This document shows, in pieces, positions 1 to 9,490 of a DNA stretch of 37,698 nucleotides (its first letter is position 1; each line of letters starts with the position of its first letter). This DNA is from Deltaproteobacteria bacterium (GTDB lineage Bacteria > Desulfobacterota > GWC2-55-46 > UBA9637). The notes under the pieces are model-generated. The model did no database searches and had not been told where the DNA came from. It saw only the letters and a program-made list of their open reading frames with translations. Location: NCBI GenBank assembly GCA_016214995.1, contig JACRML010000038.1:1-37698 (forward strand), in the 5' to 3' direction. Both the position numbers and the translations under genes were made by a program.

Positions 1-36
1 CCCCTTTAGTCCCCTCTCGAGAGGGGATTTAGGGGT
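1..36. repeat. REP-like near-perfect palindrome
   Basis: A perfect 16-bp core palindrome (CCCCTCTCGAGAGGGG, 11-26) extends outward with mismatches and wobbles to a CCC/GGG outer pair (2-4 with 33-35). It lies at the edge of the window and has no U-tract, so it looks like a dispersed intergenic palindrome rather than a terminator. The remaining bases up to 175 show no gene. Confidence 0.6.
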
Positions 37-175
37 GTGTTGTCTGGCAGCCAACTTGCAGGTTTCCCCAAAAATCAATGCCTATTTTTGGGTCTTTGGT
101 TTTTTTTAATGATTCTTTAATGTTATTTTTGTATTATTGGAGACGTTGGTATAGAATTATACCAGTATTGATTAT

Positions 176-1045
176 ATGAATAGGAATAAAATATTAATAA
201 CCGGAATCGGGGGACCGGCCGGAAAGAGCGCTGCAACCTATTTTACGGAAAAGGGTTTTTTCGTAATCGGCACTGATGTGCGGGAGGTGAATCTAAAAGT
301 TGACGCCTTCTATCTTGTGCCATTAGCTGTTGAACCATCTTTTTCACGGGCATTGGTGAATATCATTGCAAAGGAGAGACCTTGCCTTTTTATTCCTACC
401 GTAACAGAAGAACTTCCAACAGTCTCTGGGCTTAAAAAACAAATAGAGCAATATAACTGCGCTTTATTTATCTCACCGCCGGAGGCTGTAGAGATAGCGA
501 ATAACAAACTGAAGACGGCTTTATTTATGGAGAAAAACAACATTCCTATCCCAACGACATTTGATGGGTCGACCCCAAGGGGCCGGATTATAAAGGAGCT
601 TGGTCTTCCGCTTCTTGCAAAGCCGTGTTTTGGAAGGGGAGGGAGAGGTGTTACGTTATATAAATCTGCCGAAGAGGTCTGTAACGAAAAAAGACAAGGC
701 CTTATCTTTCAGGAATTTATATCAGGCGAGGAGTTTGACGTGAATCTTTTTATGGATAAACAAGGCAAAGTCCTTGCTGCTGTGGCGCTAAAAAAGACGG
801 TGCTTAAACATGGCCTGGTAGGAAATGCACTTGAAGTAGAGAGGGTATTGAGGGATGATGTAATTGAATTGAGCAAGAAGGCTGCAAAACTACTTGAGAT
901 GGAAGGGCCTCTGGACTTTGATATACGTTTAAGAAAAGACGGAACACCTGTGCTTTTAGAGATTAATGCGCGCCTCGGCGGCAATGTATTATATGCAAGA
1001 GAAGTTCTTGATTGTTTAATGAGCTCACTAACAAAAGGAGGATGA
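176..1045 (+). CDS. ATP-grasp domain protein (carbamoyl-phosphate-synthase-like ligase)
   Basis: This 289-residue protein has an N-terminal nucleotide-binding-like segment (KILITGIGGPAG, about residues 5-16) and an ATP-grasp fold (about 105-285). ATP-grasp marks are KPCFGRGGRGV (glycine-rich loop), the FQEFISGEEFDV hinge and the metal-binding EINARLGGN near residues 263-271. ATP-grasp enzymes join a carboxylate, activated as an acyl-phosphate, to an amine or other nucleophile; the substrate here cannot be read. The length fits PylC/CarB-like stand-alone ligases. No clear Shine-Dalgarno precedes the ATG. It ends 7 bp before a TPR/beta-barrel gene whose ribosome-binding site overlaps its 3' end, so it is probably co-transcribed with the polysaccharide-like genes that follow. 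It may modify a sugar or peptide of that product (inference). Confidence 0.75.
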   Translation: MNRNKILITGIGGPAGKSAATYFTEKGFFVIGTDVREVNLKVDAFYLVPLAVEPSFSRALVNIIAKERPCLFIPTVTEELPTVSGLKKQIEQYNCALFISPPEAVEIANNKLKTALFMEKNNIPIPTTFDGSTPRGRIIKELGLPLLAKPCFGRGGRGVTLYKSAEEVCNEKRQGLIFQEFISGEEFDVNLFMDKQGKVLAAVALKKTVLKHGLVGNALEVERVLRDDVIELSKKAAKLLEMEGPLDFDIRLRKDGTPVLLEINARLGGNVLYAREVLDCLMSSLTKGG

Positions 1046-1052
1046 ATCTATA

Positions 1053-2384
1053 ATGAAGGCGCTTAATCTTATACTGGTAGCGGTGGCGATATTCCTGTTT
1101 TCATCAGTGGTTTACGCAAAAGGTGAGACATATAAGGATGCTGAAAATTTATTGGACGCAGGCGACTATACAAAGGCAGAGGATGTATTAAAGAATCTTA
1201 TCTCCTCTGAGCCAAACAATGCCAGATACCATCAGCTCCTTGGAGATGCATATAGAAAAGGAGGCAGGCTTGGGGATGCCCTCTTGGAATATGAAAAGGC
1301 AAAAAAACTTGGCGGAGAAAATGCTGAACTTTTAAAAAGCATCGGCACAACCCATAAATGGATGAAAAACTATGATGATGCGGCTGCCTCTTATAAGAGG
1401 GCGCTTCAATTGAATCCCGGTGATGTGGAAGCCAAGGTTGACCTTGAAACCCTTGAGTTAAAAAGAGGATTCAGCTTAAAGGCAATGGCGGGAGGATGGG
1501 AAGCGGATTATACAAAGGAAAGCTACGAAGTCATGTTGTCTTATGGCGGCGTAGATAAACTTGACCTTAACGCAGGCTACAGTTATGCTGACCAGGTATA
1601 TTATTCAAGGCATAAGTTCTATGCAAACGGTTATTATTTCTACAATCCAAATTCATACCTTAAGCTGAATCTTGCATATAAAGACTATAATTATCCGATA
1701 GACCCTGCGGCACAGAAGCCGAACCCTGATTCTAATTCATATCATACTGTTCCGATAATTGAACTTGAGGTCTCGCACTGGTTGAGAAAAGACCTGAGAG
1801 GCACTCTGGCTTATGAATACTTCAGGCCAAGTTTCTTCCATGACAAGGATTCTACTGCAAATAATCATAAGGTTTCAGCGGAACTGTATTATATAACATC
1901 CTTTGAACCCTTAAGGTTTAAGCTTATGTATGCCCTATTGAGAGACCCTGACTCAAAAAAGACAGAGATTAAAGGTAGAAATAACCCCAATACTTCGCCA
2001 GGTGTGGCTGCATCAACGGATATCCAGTACCAAACTCAGTATCTTCTCGGCGTTGGCGCTGAATATGTAAGAGGCAAATGGAATGCTGAATTCAAATATC
2101 TGCCTAACAGAGATTTGGACAGCAGTTACAGATACTCGCTTCTTGCAGGGGTCGGCTATGAGTTTACGGATAAAATAACCGGCAGATTTGATTATGTGTA
2201 TGATGAATACTCTTCAGAAAGCAACTATCCCGGTAAAACAGCAAAGGTATATCTTGCATCAGTTTTTTATAAGTTAAATCCTACAATTGACCTTGGCGTG
2301 GGTTATAAATTTATTGACTTGCCAACACAAGATGACAATGCAGGTTTTTTAACCATTGCCTATAAAACAGGTTTGGGGTTTTAA
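1053..2384 (+). CDS. TPR plus outer-membrane beta-barrel protein (YaiO/PgaA-like exporter)
   Basis: The 443-residue protein starts with a clear Sec signal peptide (about 1-22, ending VVYAKG). Three TPR-type helical repeats follow (about 25-140, with motifs such as YHQLLGDAYRKGG and SYKRALQLNPGDVEA). The rest (about 145-443) is made of alternating Tyr/aromatic strands typical of an outer-membrane barrel and ends in ...YKTGLGF, the C-terminal Phe recognised by the BAM machinery. The TPR-then-barrel order is that of PgaA/YaiO-type polysaccharide export proteins. A strong ribosome-binding site (AAAGGAGG) lies 12-19 bases before the ATG. The stop codon overlaps the next start (TAATG), so it is translationally coupled to the deacetylase fusion. 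Likely role: an outer-membrane channel or scaffold for a polymer made by the next two genes (inference). Confidence 0.8.
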   Translation: MKALNLILVAVAIFLFSSVVYAKGETYKDAENLLDAGDYTKAEDVLKNLISSEPNNARYHQLLGDAYRKGGRLGDALLEYEKAKKLGGENAELLKSIGTTHKWMKNYDDAAASYKRALQLNPGDVEAKVDLETLELKRGFSLKAMAGGWEADYTKESYEVMLSYGGVDKLDLNAGYSYADQVYYSRHKFYANGYYFYNPNSYLKLNLAYKDYNYPIDPAAQKPNPDSNSYHTVPIIELEVSHWLRKDLRGTLAYEYFRPSFFHDKDSTANNHKVSAELYYITSFEPLRFKLMYALLRDPDSKKTEIKGRNNPNTSPGVAASTDIQYQTQYLLGVGAEYVRGKWNAEFKYLPNRDLDSSYRYSLLAGVGYEFTDKITGRFDYVYDEYSSESNYPGKTAKVYLASVFYKLNPTIDLGVGYKFIDLPTQDDNAGFLTIAYKTGLGF

Positions 2385-4207
2385 TGCTTTCACTCTTTTT
2401 TGCAGCCTTTTTACTTCAGGCTACTTATATAGACCTCTATAATGAGGGGCATAAGCTGTTGGATGCCGGGAAGTTTAAAGAGGCAGAGCTTGTGCTTAAA
2501 GATGCTGCATCCTCAAACCCTAAACATACGGCTGCGCTTTACGACTTGGCAAAGGTATATGTAAAGCTCAAACGTTTTCCTGAAGCAATAGAACTGTATC
2601 GGCAAATCATAGAAATAAATCCCAAAGACATCAATAGCCGCAGTCATCTGGCCGAGCTATATTCATGGGTTGGCAATTATGACAAATCCATTGTGACTTA
2701 CAAGGATGCCCTTGAGCTTGACCCGGCAAATCCGGATTTAAAATTAGGGCTGGCAAAGGTTTTAAGGTGGTCCCACAGGCATGATGAGGCAGAAAGGCTC
2801 TATAAGGAAGTTCTTCAGATTGACCCTGAGCATCATGAAGCGCTGAAAGGCTTTGCTAAAACATACTCAATGACTGGGAATCTGAAAGGCGCAGTTGAAA
2901 TACTTAATAAGGTTATAAAACTTTACCCCAATGATGCTGAATTGCATAAAGAAATGGGCACTGTGCTTGCATGGCAAAAGCATTATAAAGATGCAATTAT
3001 ATCGCTCAAAAAATCTATAGAGTTATCTCCTGACTATACAGATGCATACCGCACAATGGGCGACGTATATCTGTGGATGAACTTGCATCAGCAGGCGATA
3101 GATTCTTATAAAAAGGCGGCTGATATAGAGCCGGATAATATAGAGAATTATCTTTTGCTTACGAGGTTATATAAGCAGATTGGAGATAAACGTTTGGCGG
3201 AGGAGTCAATCAAGAAGGCATTGAGAATTGCCCCTGCCGATACCCAGGCGGTTGATTTGCTCCATGAAGTGAGAGGGATGGATGAATATCGGTTTAAAGA
3301 GAAGGCAGGGGATATTATTGAAACAGCTGCTTTTATATTTGTTCTTGTAGTAGTGTTTTTTAGCTACAAAAGAAGGCGGCGCATGCTTATTCGTCGCCAT
3401 AGATTGTATCTTTATTTTCTCAATTTGATGCTTCCCATGCTTATTTTAATTATCTTAGCATTATTCTTTGGCAAGGGCAGCCTTTCTGAATGGCTTGATG
3501 GCGCTGTGATAGAGGATATTACAGAAGCGCTCCTCTTTTTTGCAATGGGCATCTCTTTTCTTACGCTCCTATGGACAGAACACAGGTCTCATGAGTTTAT
3601 GAAGATGATTATACTTGCTGTTGGCGCGCATCCTGATGACATAGAACTTGGATGCAGCGGTTTTATCATGAAGGCAAAGGATGGCGGAGCAAAGGTTTAT
3701 GCTTTGACTATGAGCAGAGGTGAAAAGGGCGCTGGAAAAAACGGCAAAAGGGAAGAGGAATTAAAGCGGGCAGTCGAATTTATGGGATTAGATGATTTTT
3801 GGGTTTTGGATTTTCCTGATACAGGGCTTAAAGATTCTGTAGCTATGATGAAGGATGCAATAGAGGAAAAGATAAAAGAGACAGGGGCAACGATGGTTCT
3901 TACGCACACAGCTATTGACATCCACACAGACCATCAGGCTGTGTTTGAGGCGTCAAAGGTTGCTGCAAGAAATATATCAATGCTCTGCTATGAAGATGTC
4001 GGCACCCCGCGGGAATTTGTCCCCAATTATCTTGTTGATATAACCAACTATATTGAAGACAAGATGAAGATTGTAACCTTTCACAAGACGCAGGAAGATA
4101 AGACATACATGGACCCTGAGCTGATTAAAGGAAGGGCGGCGCACCGCGGCATTCAAGGTGGTATCCAGTATGCTGAGGCATACAGAATCCATAACCTCTT
4201 AAGATGA
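2384..4207 (+). CDS. TPR - membrane - PIG-L (LmbE) deacetylase fusion
   Basis: The 607-residue protein has three parts. A short hydrophobic N-terminus (1-13) precedes about eight TPR units (15-290). Three membrane segments follow (about 313-328, 343-362, 381-397), with a KRRRR/RRHR cluster after the first. The C-terminus is a PIG-L/LmbE metal-dependent deacetylase (408-607) with the zinc motif AHPDD (415-419) and the second motif HTDH (514-517). PIG-L enzymes remove acetyl groups from N-acetylglucosamine conjugates. By the positive-inside rule the TPR part is periplasmic and the deacetylase cytoplasmic. It overlaps both neighbours (TAATG before, ATGA after), so the three genes are translationally coupled. 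The fusion is unusual: stand-alone PIG-L proteins are typically only about 200-300 residues. Role in making a partly de-N-acetylated polymer is inferred from context. Confidence 0.82.
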   Translation: MLSLFFAAFLLQATYIDLYNEGHKLLDAGKFKEAELVLKDAASSNPKHTAALYDLAKVYVKLKRFPEAIELYRQIIEINPKDINSRSHLAELYSWVGNYDKSIVTYKDALELDPANPDLKLGLAKVLRWSHRHDEAERLYKEVLQIDPEHHEALKGFAKTYSMTGNLKGAVEILNKVIKLYPNDAELHKEMGTVLAWQKHYKDAIISLKKSIELSPDYTDAYRTMGDVYLWMNLHQQAIDSYKKAADIEPDNIENYLLLTRLYKQIGDKRLAEESIKKALRIAPADTQAVDLLHEVRGMDEYRFKEKAGDIIETAAFIFVLVVVFFSYKRRRRMLIRRHRLYLYFLNLMLPMLILIILALFFGKGSLSEWLDGAVIEDITEALLFFAMGISFLTLLWTEHRSHEFMKMIILAVGAHPDDIELGCSGFIMKAKDGGAKVYALTMSRGEKGAGKNGKREEELKRAVEFMGLDDFWVLDFPDTGLKDSVAMMKDAIEEKIKETGATMVLTHTAIDIHTDHQAVFEASKVAARNISMLCYEDVGTPREFVPNYLVDITNYIEDKMKIVTFHKTQEDKTYMDPELIKGRAAHRGIQGGIQYAEAYRIHNLLR

Positions 4208-6528
4208 CAACTATTTTAGTCCTGAGCATATTCAATTCCTTTGGCATCATTATCTTCTTTTTGGGCATTCAGGGCATCCTGTTCCTGCCGCTTACTATTA
4301 TCTACGAGTATTGGAAAAAAAGGGCATTAAAGATTATCCCGCCTTTCCAAGGCAATGTTACTGTTTTAATCCCTGCATACAACGAAGACAGGACCATAAA
4401 GGCAACGGTAGCCTCTATTCTTGCCTCCGATTATCCATCTTTGGAAATTATTGTGGTCAATGACGGTTCAACAGACTCAACAGAAGAGGTTATTGCAGAT
4501 TTTATAAAACAGGGCAGGATTAAATATATAAAAAAGCCGAATGGAGGCAAGGCAAGCGCCCTCAACAGAGGGATAGAGGCTGCAGCGGGAGATGTTGTTA
4601 TCTTTACCGATGCGGACAGCCTTTTTCTGCCTGATACAGTCAGAAAAATGGTCAGATGGTTTGGCGACCCTTCCATAGATGCTGTGTGCGGCAATGACGC
4701 ACCCCTGCATCCCTCCTCACCCATACAAAAATTTCTTGCGGTTACAACCCATATCGGCACAGGATTTGTCCGCAGGGCTTTATCTGTTATGCATTGTCTT
4801 CCTATTATTACGGGTAATCTTGGAGCTATAAGAACCGGCGTATTAAGAGAGCTAAAAGGCTTCAAAGAGATTTGGGGAGAAGACCTTGAGATTACATTCA
4901 GGCTCTACAAAAACAGGAAAAGGATTATATTTGACCCGGACCCAAAGGTGATTGCCGAATGCCCAGGAACCATTCAAGGGTTGTGGAAGCAGCGCATAAG
5001 GTGGGTCAGGAGCTATATAAAAATAGTCTTTCTCCATAAAGGTCTTTTCTTTAATGCCAGATACAGCCCATTTTCATTTTATCTGCCTATAAATTTCATA
5101 AACATGACAATTGTGCCGTTACTCCAGATTGTAATATTAGCCCTTATACCCTGGGCATACGCAACCGAACATCTGTATTTTACTGACACCATAGAAATTC
5201 TGGCATTTCTCGGTGTTATCTTCTTTTTTATAATAGCGGTGTATTCCATTGTCCTGGACAAAAGTTATTACGACCTCATATATCTTCCTTACGGTTTGCT
5301 CATCCTTCCATTTTCATATTTCTATAATTTTGTTGCCGCATATTCCTGGTGGAAGGAACTGCAGGGGGCTGAAGAGATATGGGAGAAGATAGAAAGGAGA
5401 AAGGTAATTGCTATAAACAGCAACAGTTGGAAATATACTGTAGTTGCCATTCTGCTGATTATTGTCTCATCTGCCGGCACATATTATTATATGTCGCATG
5501 TAAAGACTGAGCCTGTTTATAAGCCGGCATTCAGCCTTGGTCTTTCAACACACTTTGATGCATGGGGGGACTGGAGAAAGGCAATATCAAATATTACAAA
5601 CCGCTCTGATGTCGCTATGGCAAAGGTAGTTGGTGTAAGCGCAGGAAGACCGGAATGGGTTTATTTCAAATGGAAGGGGCATGAAGATGTATGGTCAAAT
5701 CATCAAAAGGGGGCTAAGGAAGACCTTATTGCAAAGGCCGCTGCAACATTTCATAAATCAGAGTTTAAGGTAGCGGCGTTTATTGATATATTTGGTCCGG
5801 AGTATCTAAAAAAATATCCTGGTGCAGCCGCTGTAGGTTTTGACGGAAAACAGCATGGCGAACAGTTGGGTTTTATGGAAATTGTAGAGGGTGAATACGG
5901 GAAACTTATCCTTGAGATGATTGAGTATCTCTGCAAGAACTATACAGTGGATATTATAAATCTGACGGAAATGCCGTATTACAGTTATTCATATAATTTA
6001 AAAGATCTTAATTCATACAAGACATTCAGCAAAAGAACAGGCTGGCCAATGGGTTCGGACGGCACTATTAACAGGGACGACCCATCTATATGGGAGTGGC
6101 GTTCTTCCTTAATGGAAGGTTATATAAAGAGGGCGGCGGATATTACCCATAAATATCAAAAAGAGCTATATATAGATGTGCCTGTAAGCTGGAATGATTT
6201 TAGGCAAAATGCAAAGGAATCCGGCCTTGATTACAGACGTGTATTGAAATATGCTGATAATATCGTTGTATGGAACTACTTCTATCTGGAGAATCTGCCG
6301 CCGACAGTATCGGAATCGCTCTCCCGATATCTTGCTGAAAATTTCCCAGCCAATTCTTTTTATGTGTCTCTTGGCCTTTGGGGCAAGAAAGATCATATGG
6401 ATTCCAAGACATTTTCAGATGGTTTAAAAAGCGCTTTAAAGGGCGGGGCGACGAGGATATGGGTAACGCCCGATTCTCTTATAACAGACGAGCACTGGAA
6501 AGAACTTTTATATTATATTAAGGGCTAA
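4204..6528 (+). CDS. Membrane glycosyltransferase family 2 with glycoside-hydrolase-like C-terminal domain
   Basis: The 774-residue protein begins with a membrane helix (about 11-34). A processive GT2 domain follows (50-280) with all hallmark motifs: VNDGS (85-89), TDADS (135-139), GED (225-227) and QxxRW (Q263-W267). Further membrane segments lie at about 298-320, 332-352, 356-380 and 409-430. The last 340 residues (about 440-774) form a separate soluble domain. Its strand/helix pattern and motifs such as VAAFIDIFG, DIINLTEMP (E589) and VVWNYFY suggest a TIM-barrel glycoside hydrolase of the type seen in PgaB C-termini, though the match is weak by eye. The GT part resembles PgaC/NodC/hyaluronan-type synthases that polymerise UDP-sugars while exporting the chain. 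Its start overlaps the stop of the deacetylase gene (ATGA). GT2 assignment is firm; the hydrolase assignment is tentative. Confidence 0.85.
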   Translation: MTTILVLSIFNSFGIIIFFLGIQGILFLPLTIIYEYWKKRALKIIPPFQGNVTVLIPAYNEDRTIKATVASILASDYPSLEIIVVNDGSTDSTEEVIADFIKQGRIKYIKKPNGGKASALNRGIEAAAGDVVIFTDADSLFLPDTVRKMVRWFGDPSIDAVCGNDAPLHPSSPIQKFLAVTTHIGTGFVRRALSVMHCLPIITGNLGAIRTGVLRELKGFKEIWGEDLEITFRLYKNRKRIIFDPDPKVIAECPGTIQGLWKQRIRWVRSYIKIVFLHKGLFFNARYSPFSFYLPINFINMTIVPLLQIVILALIPWAYATEHLYFTDTIEILAFLGVIFFFIIAVYSIVLDKSYYDLIYLPYGLLILPFSYFYNFVAAYSWWKELQGAEEIWEKIERRKVIAINSNSWKYTVVAILLIIVSSAGTYYYMSHVKTEPVYKPAFSLGLSTHFDAWGDWRKAISNITNRSDVAMAKVVGVSAGRPEWVYFKWKGHEDVWSNHQKGAKEDLIAKAAATFHKSEFKVAAFIDIFGPEYLKKYPGAAAVGFDGKQHGEQLGFMEIVEGEYGKLILEMIEYLCKNYTVDIINLTEMPYYSYSYNLKDLNSYKTFSKRTGWPMGSDGTINRDDPSIWEWRSSLMEGYIKRAADITHKYQKELYIDVPVSWNDFRQNAKESGLDYRRVLKYADNIVVWNYFYLENLPPTVSESLSRYLAENFPANSFYVSLGLWGKKDHMDSKTFSDGLKSALKGGATRIWVTPDSLITDEHWKELLYYIKG

Positions 6529-6599
6529 AAGCTGTAGTTGCATTCTCATGTGAGGGTTTCCGAAAGATATATCTATTATTAATACCAAGAAACAACGTT

Positions 6600-6635
6600 A
6601 AAAAAATAAGGGGTCAGCTAAAAAGCTGGCCCCTT
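6600..6635 (-). terminator. Rho-independent terminator of the minus-strand gene
   Basis: A 12-bp stem with one wobble (6608-6619 with 6624-6635) and a 4-base loop is followed, on the minus strand, by seven T residues (6606-6600). It lies about 35 bp beyond the stop codon of the small secreted protein gene. It also lies between convergent genes and might act weakly on the plus strand, where the following sequence is less T-rich. Confidence 0.82.
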
Positions 6636-6669
6636 ATTGGTCTTAAGATTATTATAAGGTTGATACTGC

Positions 6670-7077
6670 CTATTTCTCTAATTCATCGCAGAGGTCATTC
6701 ACTTTCTTAAACCTTTCCTTCTGCACGCCTCCGGCAAGCTTCTCTGCTTCTTCTTGTTTGCCTGCCAGGAGGAGGGGAACTAGTTCGCCCTCACGAGTCT
6801 CCTTGAAAGCATTCCAGGTAGCAACCAGCTCTTTAAATTTTGCCTCTTTAGCGGCCGGCGCCTTGATTTTGGCGAGCGTTGCACTGACGGCGTCTGCGGT
6901 ATCTTTCACCAGCTTTTGCTGATCCGCGCCTCTTTTATCTTTATTTTTTACCATAGTCACAAGAGATTCTCTTGCGTCATTTATTTTTTTCTTCAAATCG
7001 CCAAATTCACCAGCATGTGCTGAAACAGCAAAAAACATTAAAACAGGAATTGCTAAAACAGTTAATAGTTTTCTCAT
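6670..7077 (-). CDS. Small secreted four-helix-bundle-like protein, unknown function
   Basis: The start at 7077 gives 135 residues with a good signal peptide (MRKLLTVLAIPVLMFFAVSAHA) and a GAGGAAC ribosome-binding site 7 bases upstream. The open frame continues a further 54 codons upstream, but that stretch has no signal sequence and reads across a G8 run, so it is unlikely to be coding. The mature protein is about 113 residues, almost wholly charged amphipathic helix (DLKKKINDARESLV, KFKELVATWNAFKETREGE). It has no Cys-x-x-Cys-His haem motif. The C-terminal pattern (LLAGKQEEAEKLAGG...FKKVNDLCDELEK) resembles the four-helix-bundle sensory domain of chemoreceptors or cytochrome b562-like bundles, here without any signalling part. 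A periplasmic binding or stress role is possible; function unknown. Confidence 0.75.
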   Translation of the reverse strand: MRKLLTVLAIPVLMFFAVSAHAGEFGDLKKKINDARESLVTMVKNKDKRGADQQKLVKDTADAVSATLAKIKAPAAKEAKFKELVATWNAFKETREGELVPLLLAGKQEEAEKLAGGVQKERFKKVNDLCDELEK

Positions 7078-7380
7078 GAAAGTTCCTCCCCTTTGTGAGT
7101 ATTTATTACTTTTCATTTTACTACGAAACTCCTTTTTACAGCTACAGCTAGTTTCAACTGCCATACCAAATCCGTATATTGTTTTTTCACCCCCCCCTTC
7201 GTTGTTATAGTTTCCCGGCGGGTAGCGATTGAACAACACGATGATTTTTCCCGGGAACCAGTATATTGTCAGATTGAGAACAATGCTATCCTTAGGCTAC
7301 CAAAACAAGAATACTCTATTATTTTGTGGTATGCAATAAAAATGATTGTAAAAGAAAGAATCAAGTAAACATTGCAAACT

Positions 7381-7917
7381 TTATTTCCCTACCACCCTTA
7401 CCGTGCTTGCTTGAGGGCCTTGTTCTCCCTCTTCTTCTGAGAAATATACTTCCGTTCCGATCTGAAGATGTTTGAAGTTACCGTTCAGCACGCTATTTTC
7501 ATGGAAATAGATTTCCCGCCCATCAGATGTTGATAGAAAGCCGTAGCCTTTATCCAAAAATATGGCGCTTATTCTGGCATGAGGGGTTTCCTCGTGCCGC
7601 TTTGTATCACCACGCTGTTTTCTTGCATAGTCTTCCAATTGGCGGCGCGCTGCATCAAAGGAATCTCTTATTGCAATATAAATATCTTCATTGGGTTCAC
7701 GCTTTATTGCAAGTTCTCCTCCTGGCACAGTCATGTAGATATGAACATTATAAAGGATGCCTTTATGTTTGTGGCGATGAGGAACCTCCACCACAACCCT
7801 GCATCGCATGATGTGAGTATAGACGCTATCCAGCTTTTCTGCCTTTTCCTGGATGTTCTCCCGTATGAGATCAGTAAGTTCAAAATTACGGGCAGTGATT
7901 TGTAGCTGAAGTTTCAT
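7381..7917 (-). CDS. Ribosome hibernation factor (HPF/RaiA, S30AE) fused to a cold-shock domain
   Basis: The N-terminal 100 residues match the S30AE family (LQITARNFELTDLIRENIQEK; the basic PHRHKHK segment; DIYIAIRDSFDAARRQL), which binds the small subunit and silences ribosomes in stationary phase. Residues about 112-178 are a cold-shock (CSD) RNA-binding domain, with GYGFL as the RNP1-like motif and EIYFHENSV as the RNP2-like motif. Length is 178, shorter than long HPF, whose C-terminal dimerisation domain is here replaced by the CSD. A GGAGAC ribosome-binding site precedes the ATG. It lies just downstream of tRNA-Lys on the same strand and may share its transcript. Expected role: sequestering ribosomes in stress, with the CSD adding rRNA or mRNA binding (inference). 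Confidence 0.9.
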   Translation of the reverse strand: MKLQLQITARNFELTDLIRENIQEKAEKLDSVYTHIMRCRVVVEVPHRHKHKGILYNVHIYMTVPGGELAIKREPNEDIYIAIRDSFDAARRQLEDYARKQRGDTKRHEETPHARISAIFLDKGYGFLSTSDGREIYFHENSVLNGNFKHLQIGTEVYFSEEEGEQGPQASTVRVVGK

Positions 7918-7968
7918 ATGCTGTCTCCATTCTGAAGAAAACTTGTAGTAGTGTTTTTCTAACCAATC

Positions 7969-8044
<76 letters not shown>

Positions 8045-8050
8045 ATATTA

Positions 8051-8135
8051 GTTCGGAGTTATGAGTTGGGAGTTCAGAGTAAAGACTTTTGCTTTTTGTT
8101 TTAACTCCTAACTCCCAACTCCGAACTCATAACTG
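8051..8135. repeat. Word-repeat imperfect hairpin between tRNA-Lys and ahcY
   Basis: The left arm is built from GTT-GGAGTT-ATGAGTT-GGGAGTT words. The right arm is built from their complements (AACTCC, AACTCCC, AACTCCG, AACTCAT). A T-rich centre separates them. There is no U-run after the stem on the ahcY strand, so it is not an ordinary terminator. Confidence 0.75.
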
Positions 8136-8139
8136 TCTT

Positions 8140-9408
<1,269 letters not shown>

Positions 9409-9413
9409 TTAAT

Positions 9414-9488
9414 ACAGGGAATAGGGGTTAGGGATTAGGGAGTAGCTTTTATTTTACTAACCCCTAATCTCTAACCCCCAGCCCCTGT
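9414..9488. repeat. Word-repeat imperfect hairpin between metK and ahcY
   Basis: The left arm repeats GGGATA/GGGGTTA/GGGATTA words after ACAGGG. The right arm carries the complements (TAACCCC, TAATCTC, TAACCCCC) and closes with CCCCTGT. The centre is TTTTATTTTA. It may stabilise or attenuate the metK-ahcY message, but it belongs to the window-wide family of word repeats. Confidence 0.75.
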
Positions 9489-9490
9489 CT

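Noticed and set aside
7190..7197. Phase-variable C8 tract
   Set aside because: It lies upstream of the chosen start and only changes a frame judged non-coding; an effect on promoter spacing cannot be shown.
7078..7239. Longer N-terminus for the small secreted protein
   Set aside because: The extra 54 codons have no signal sequence, cross a G8 homopolymer, and the internal ATG has a better ribosome-binding site and a standard signal peptide.
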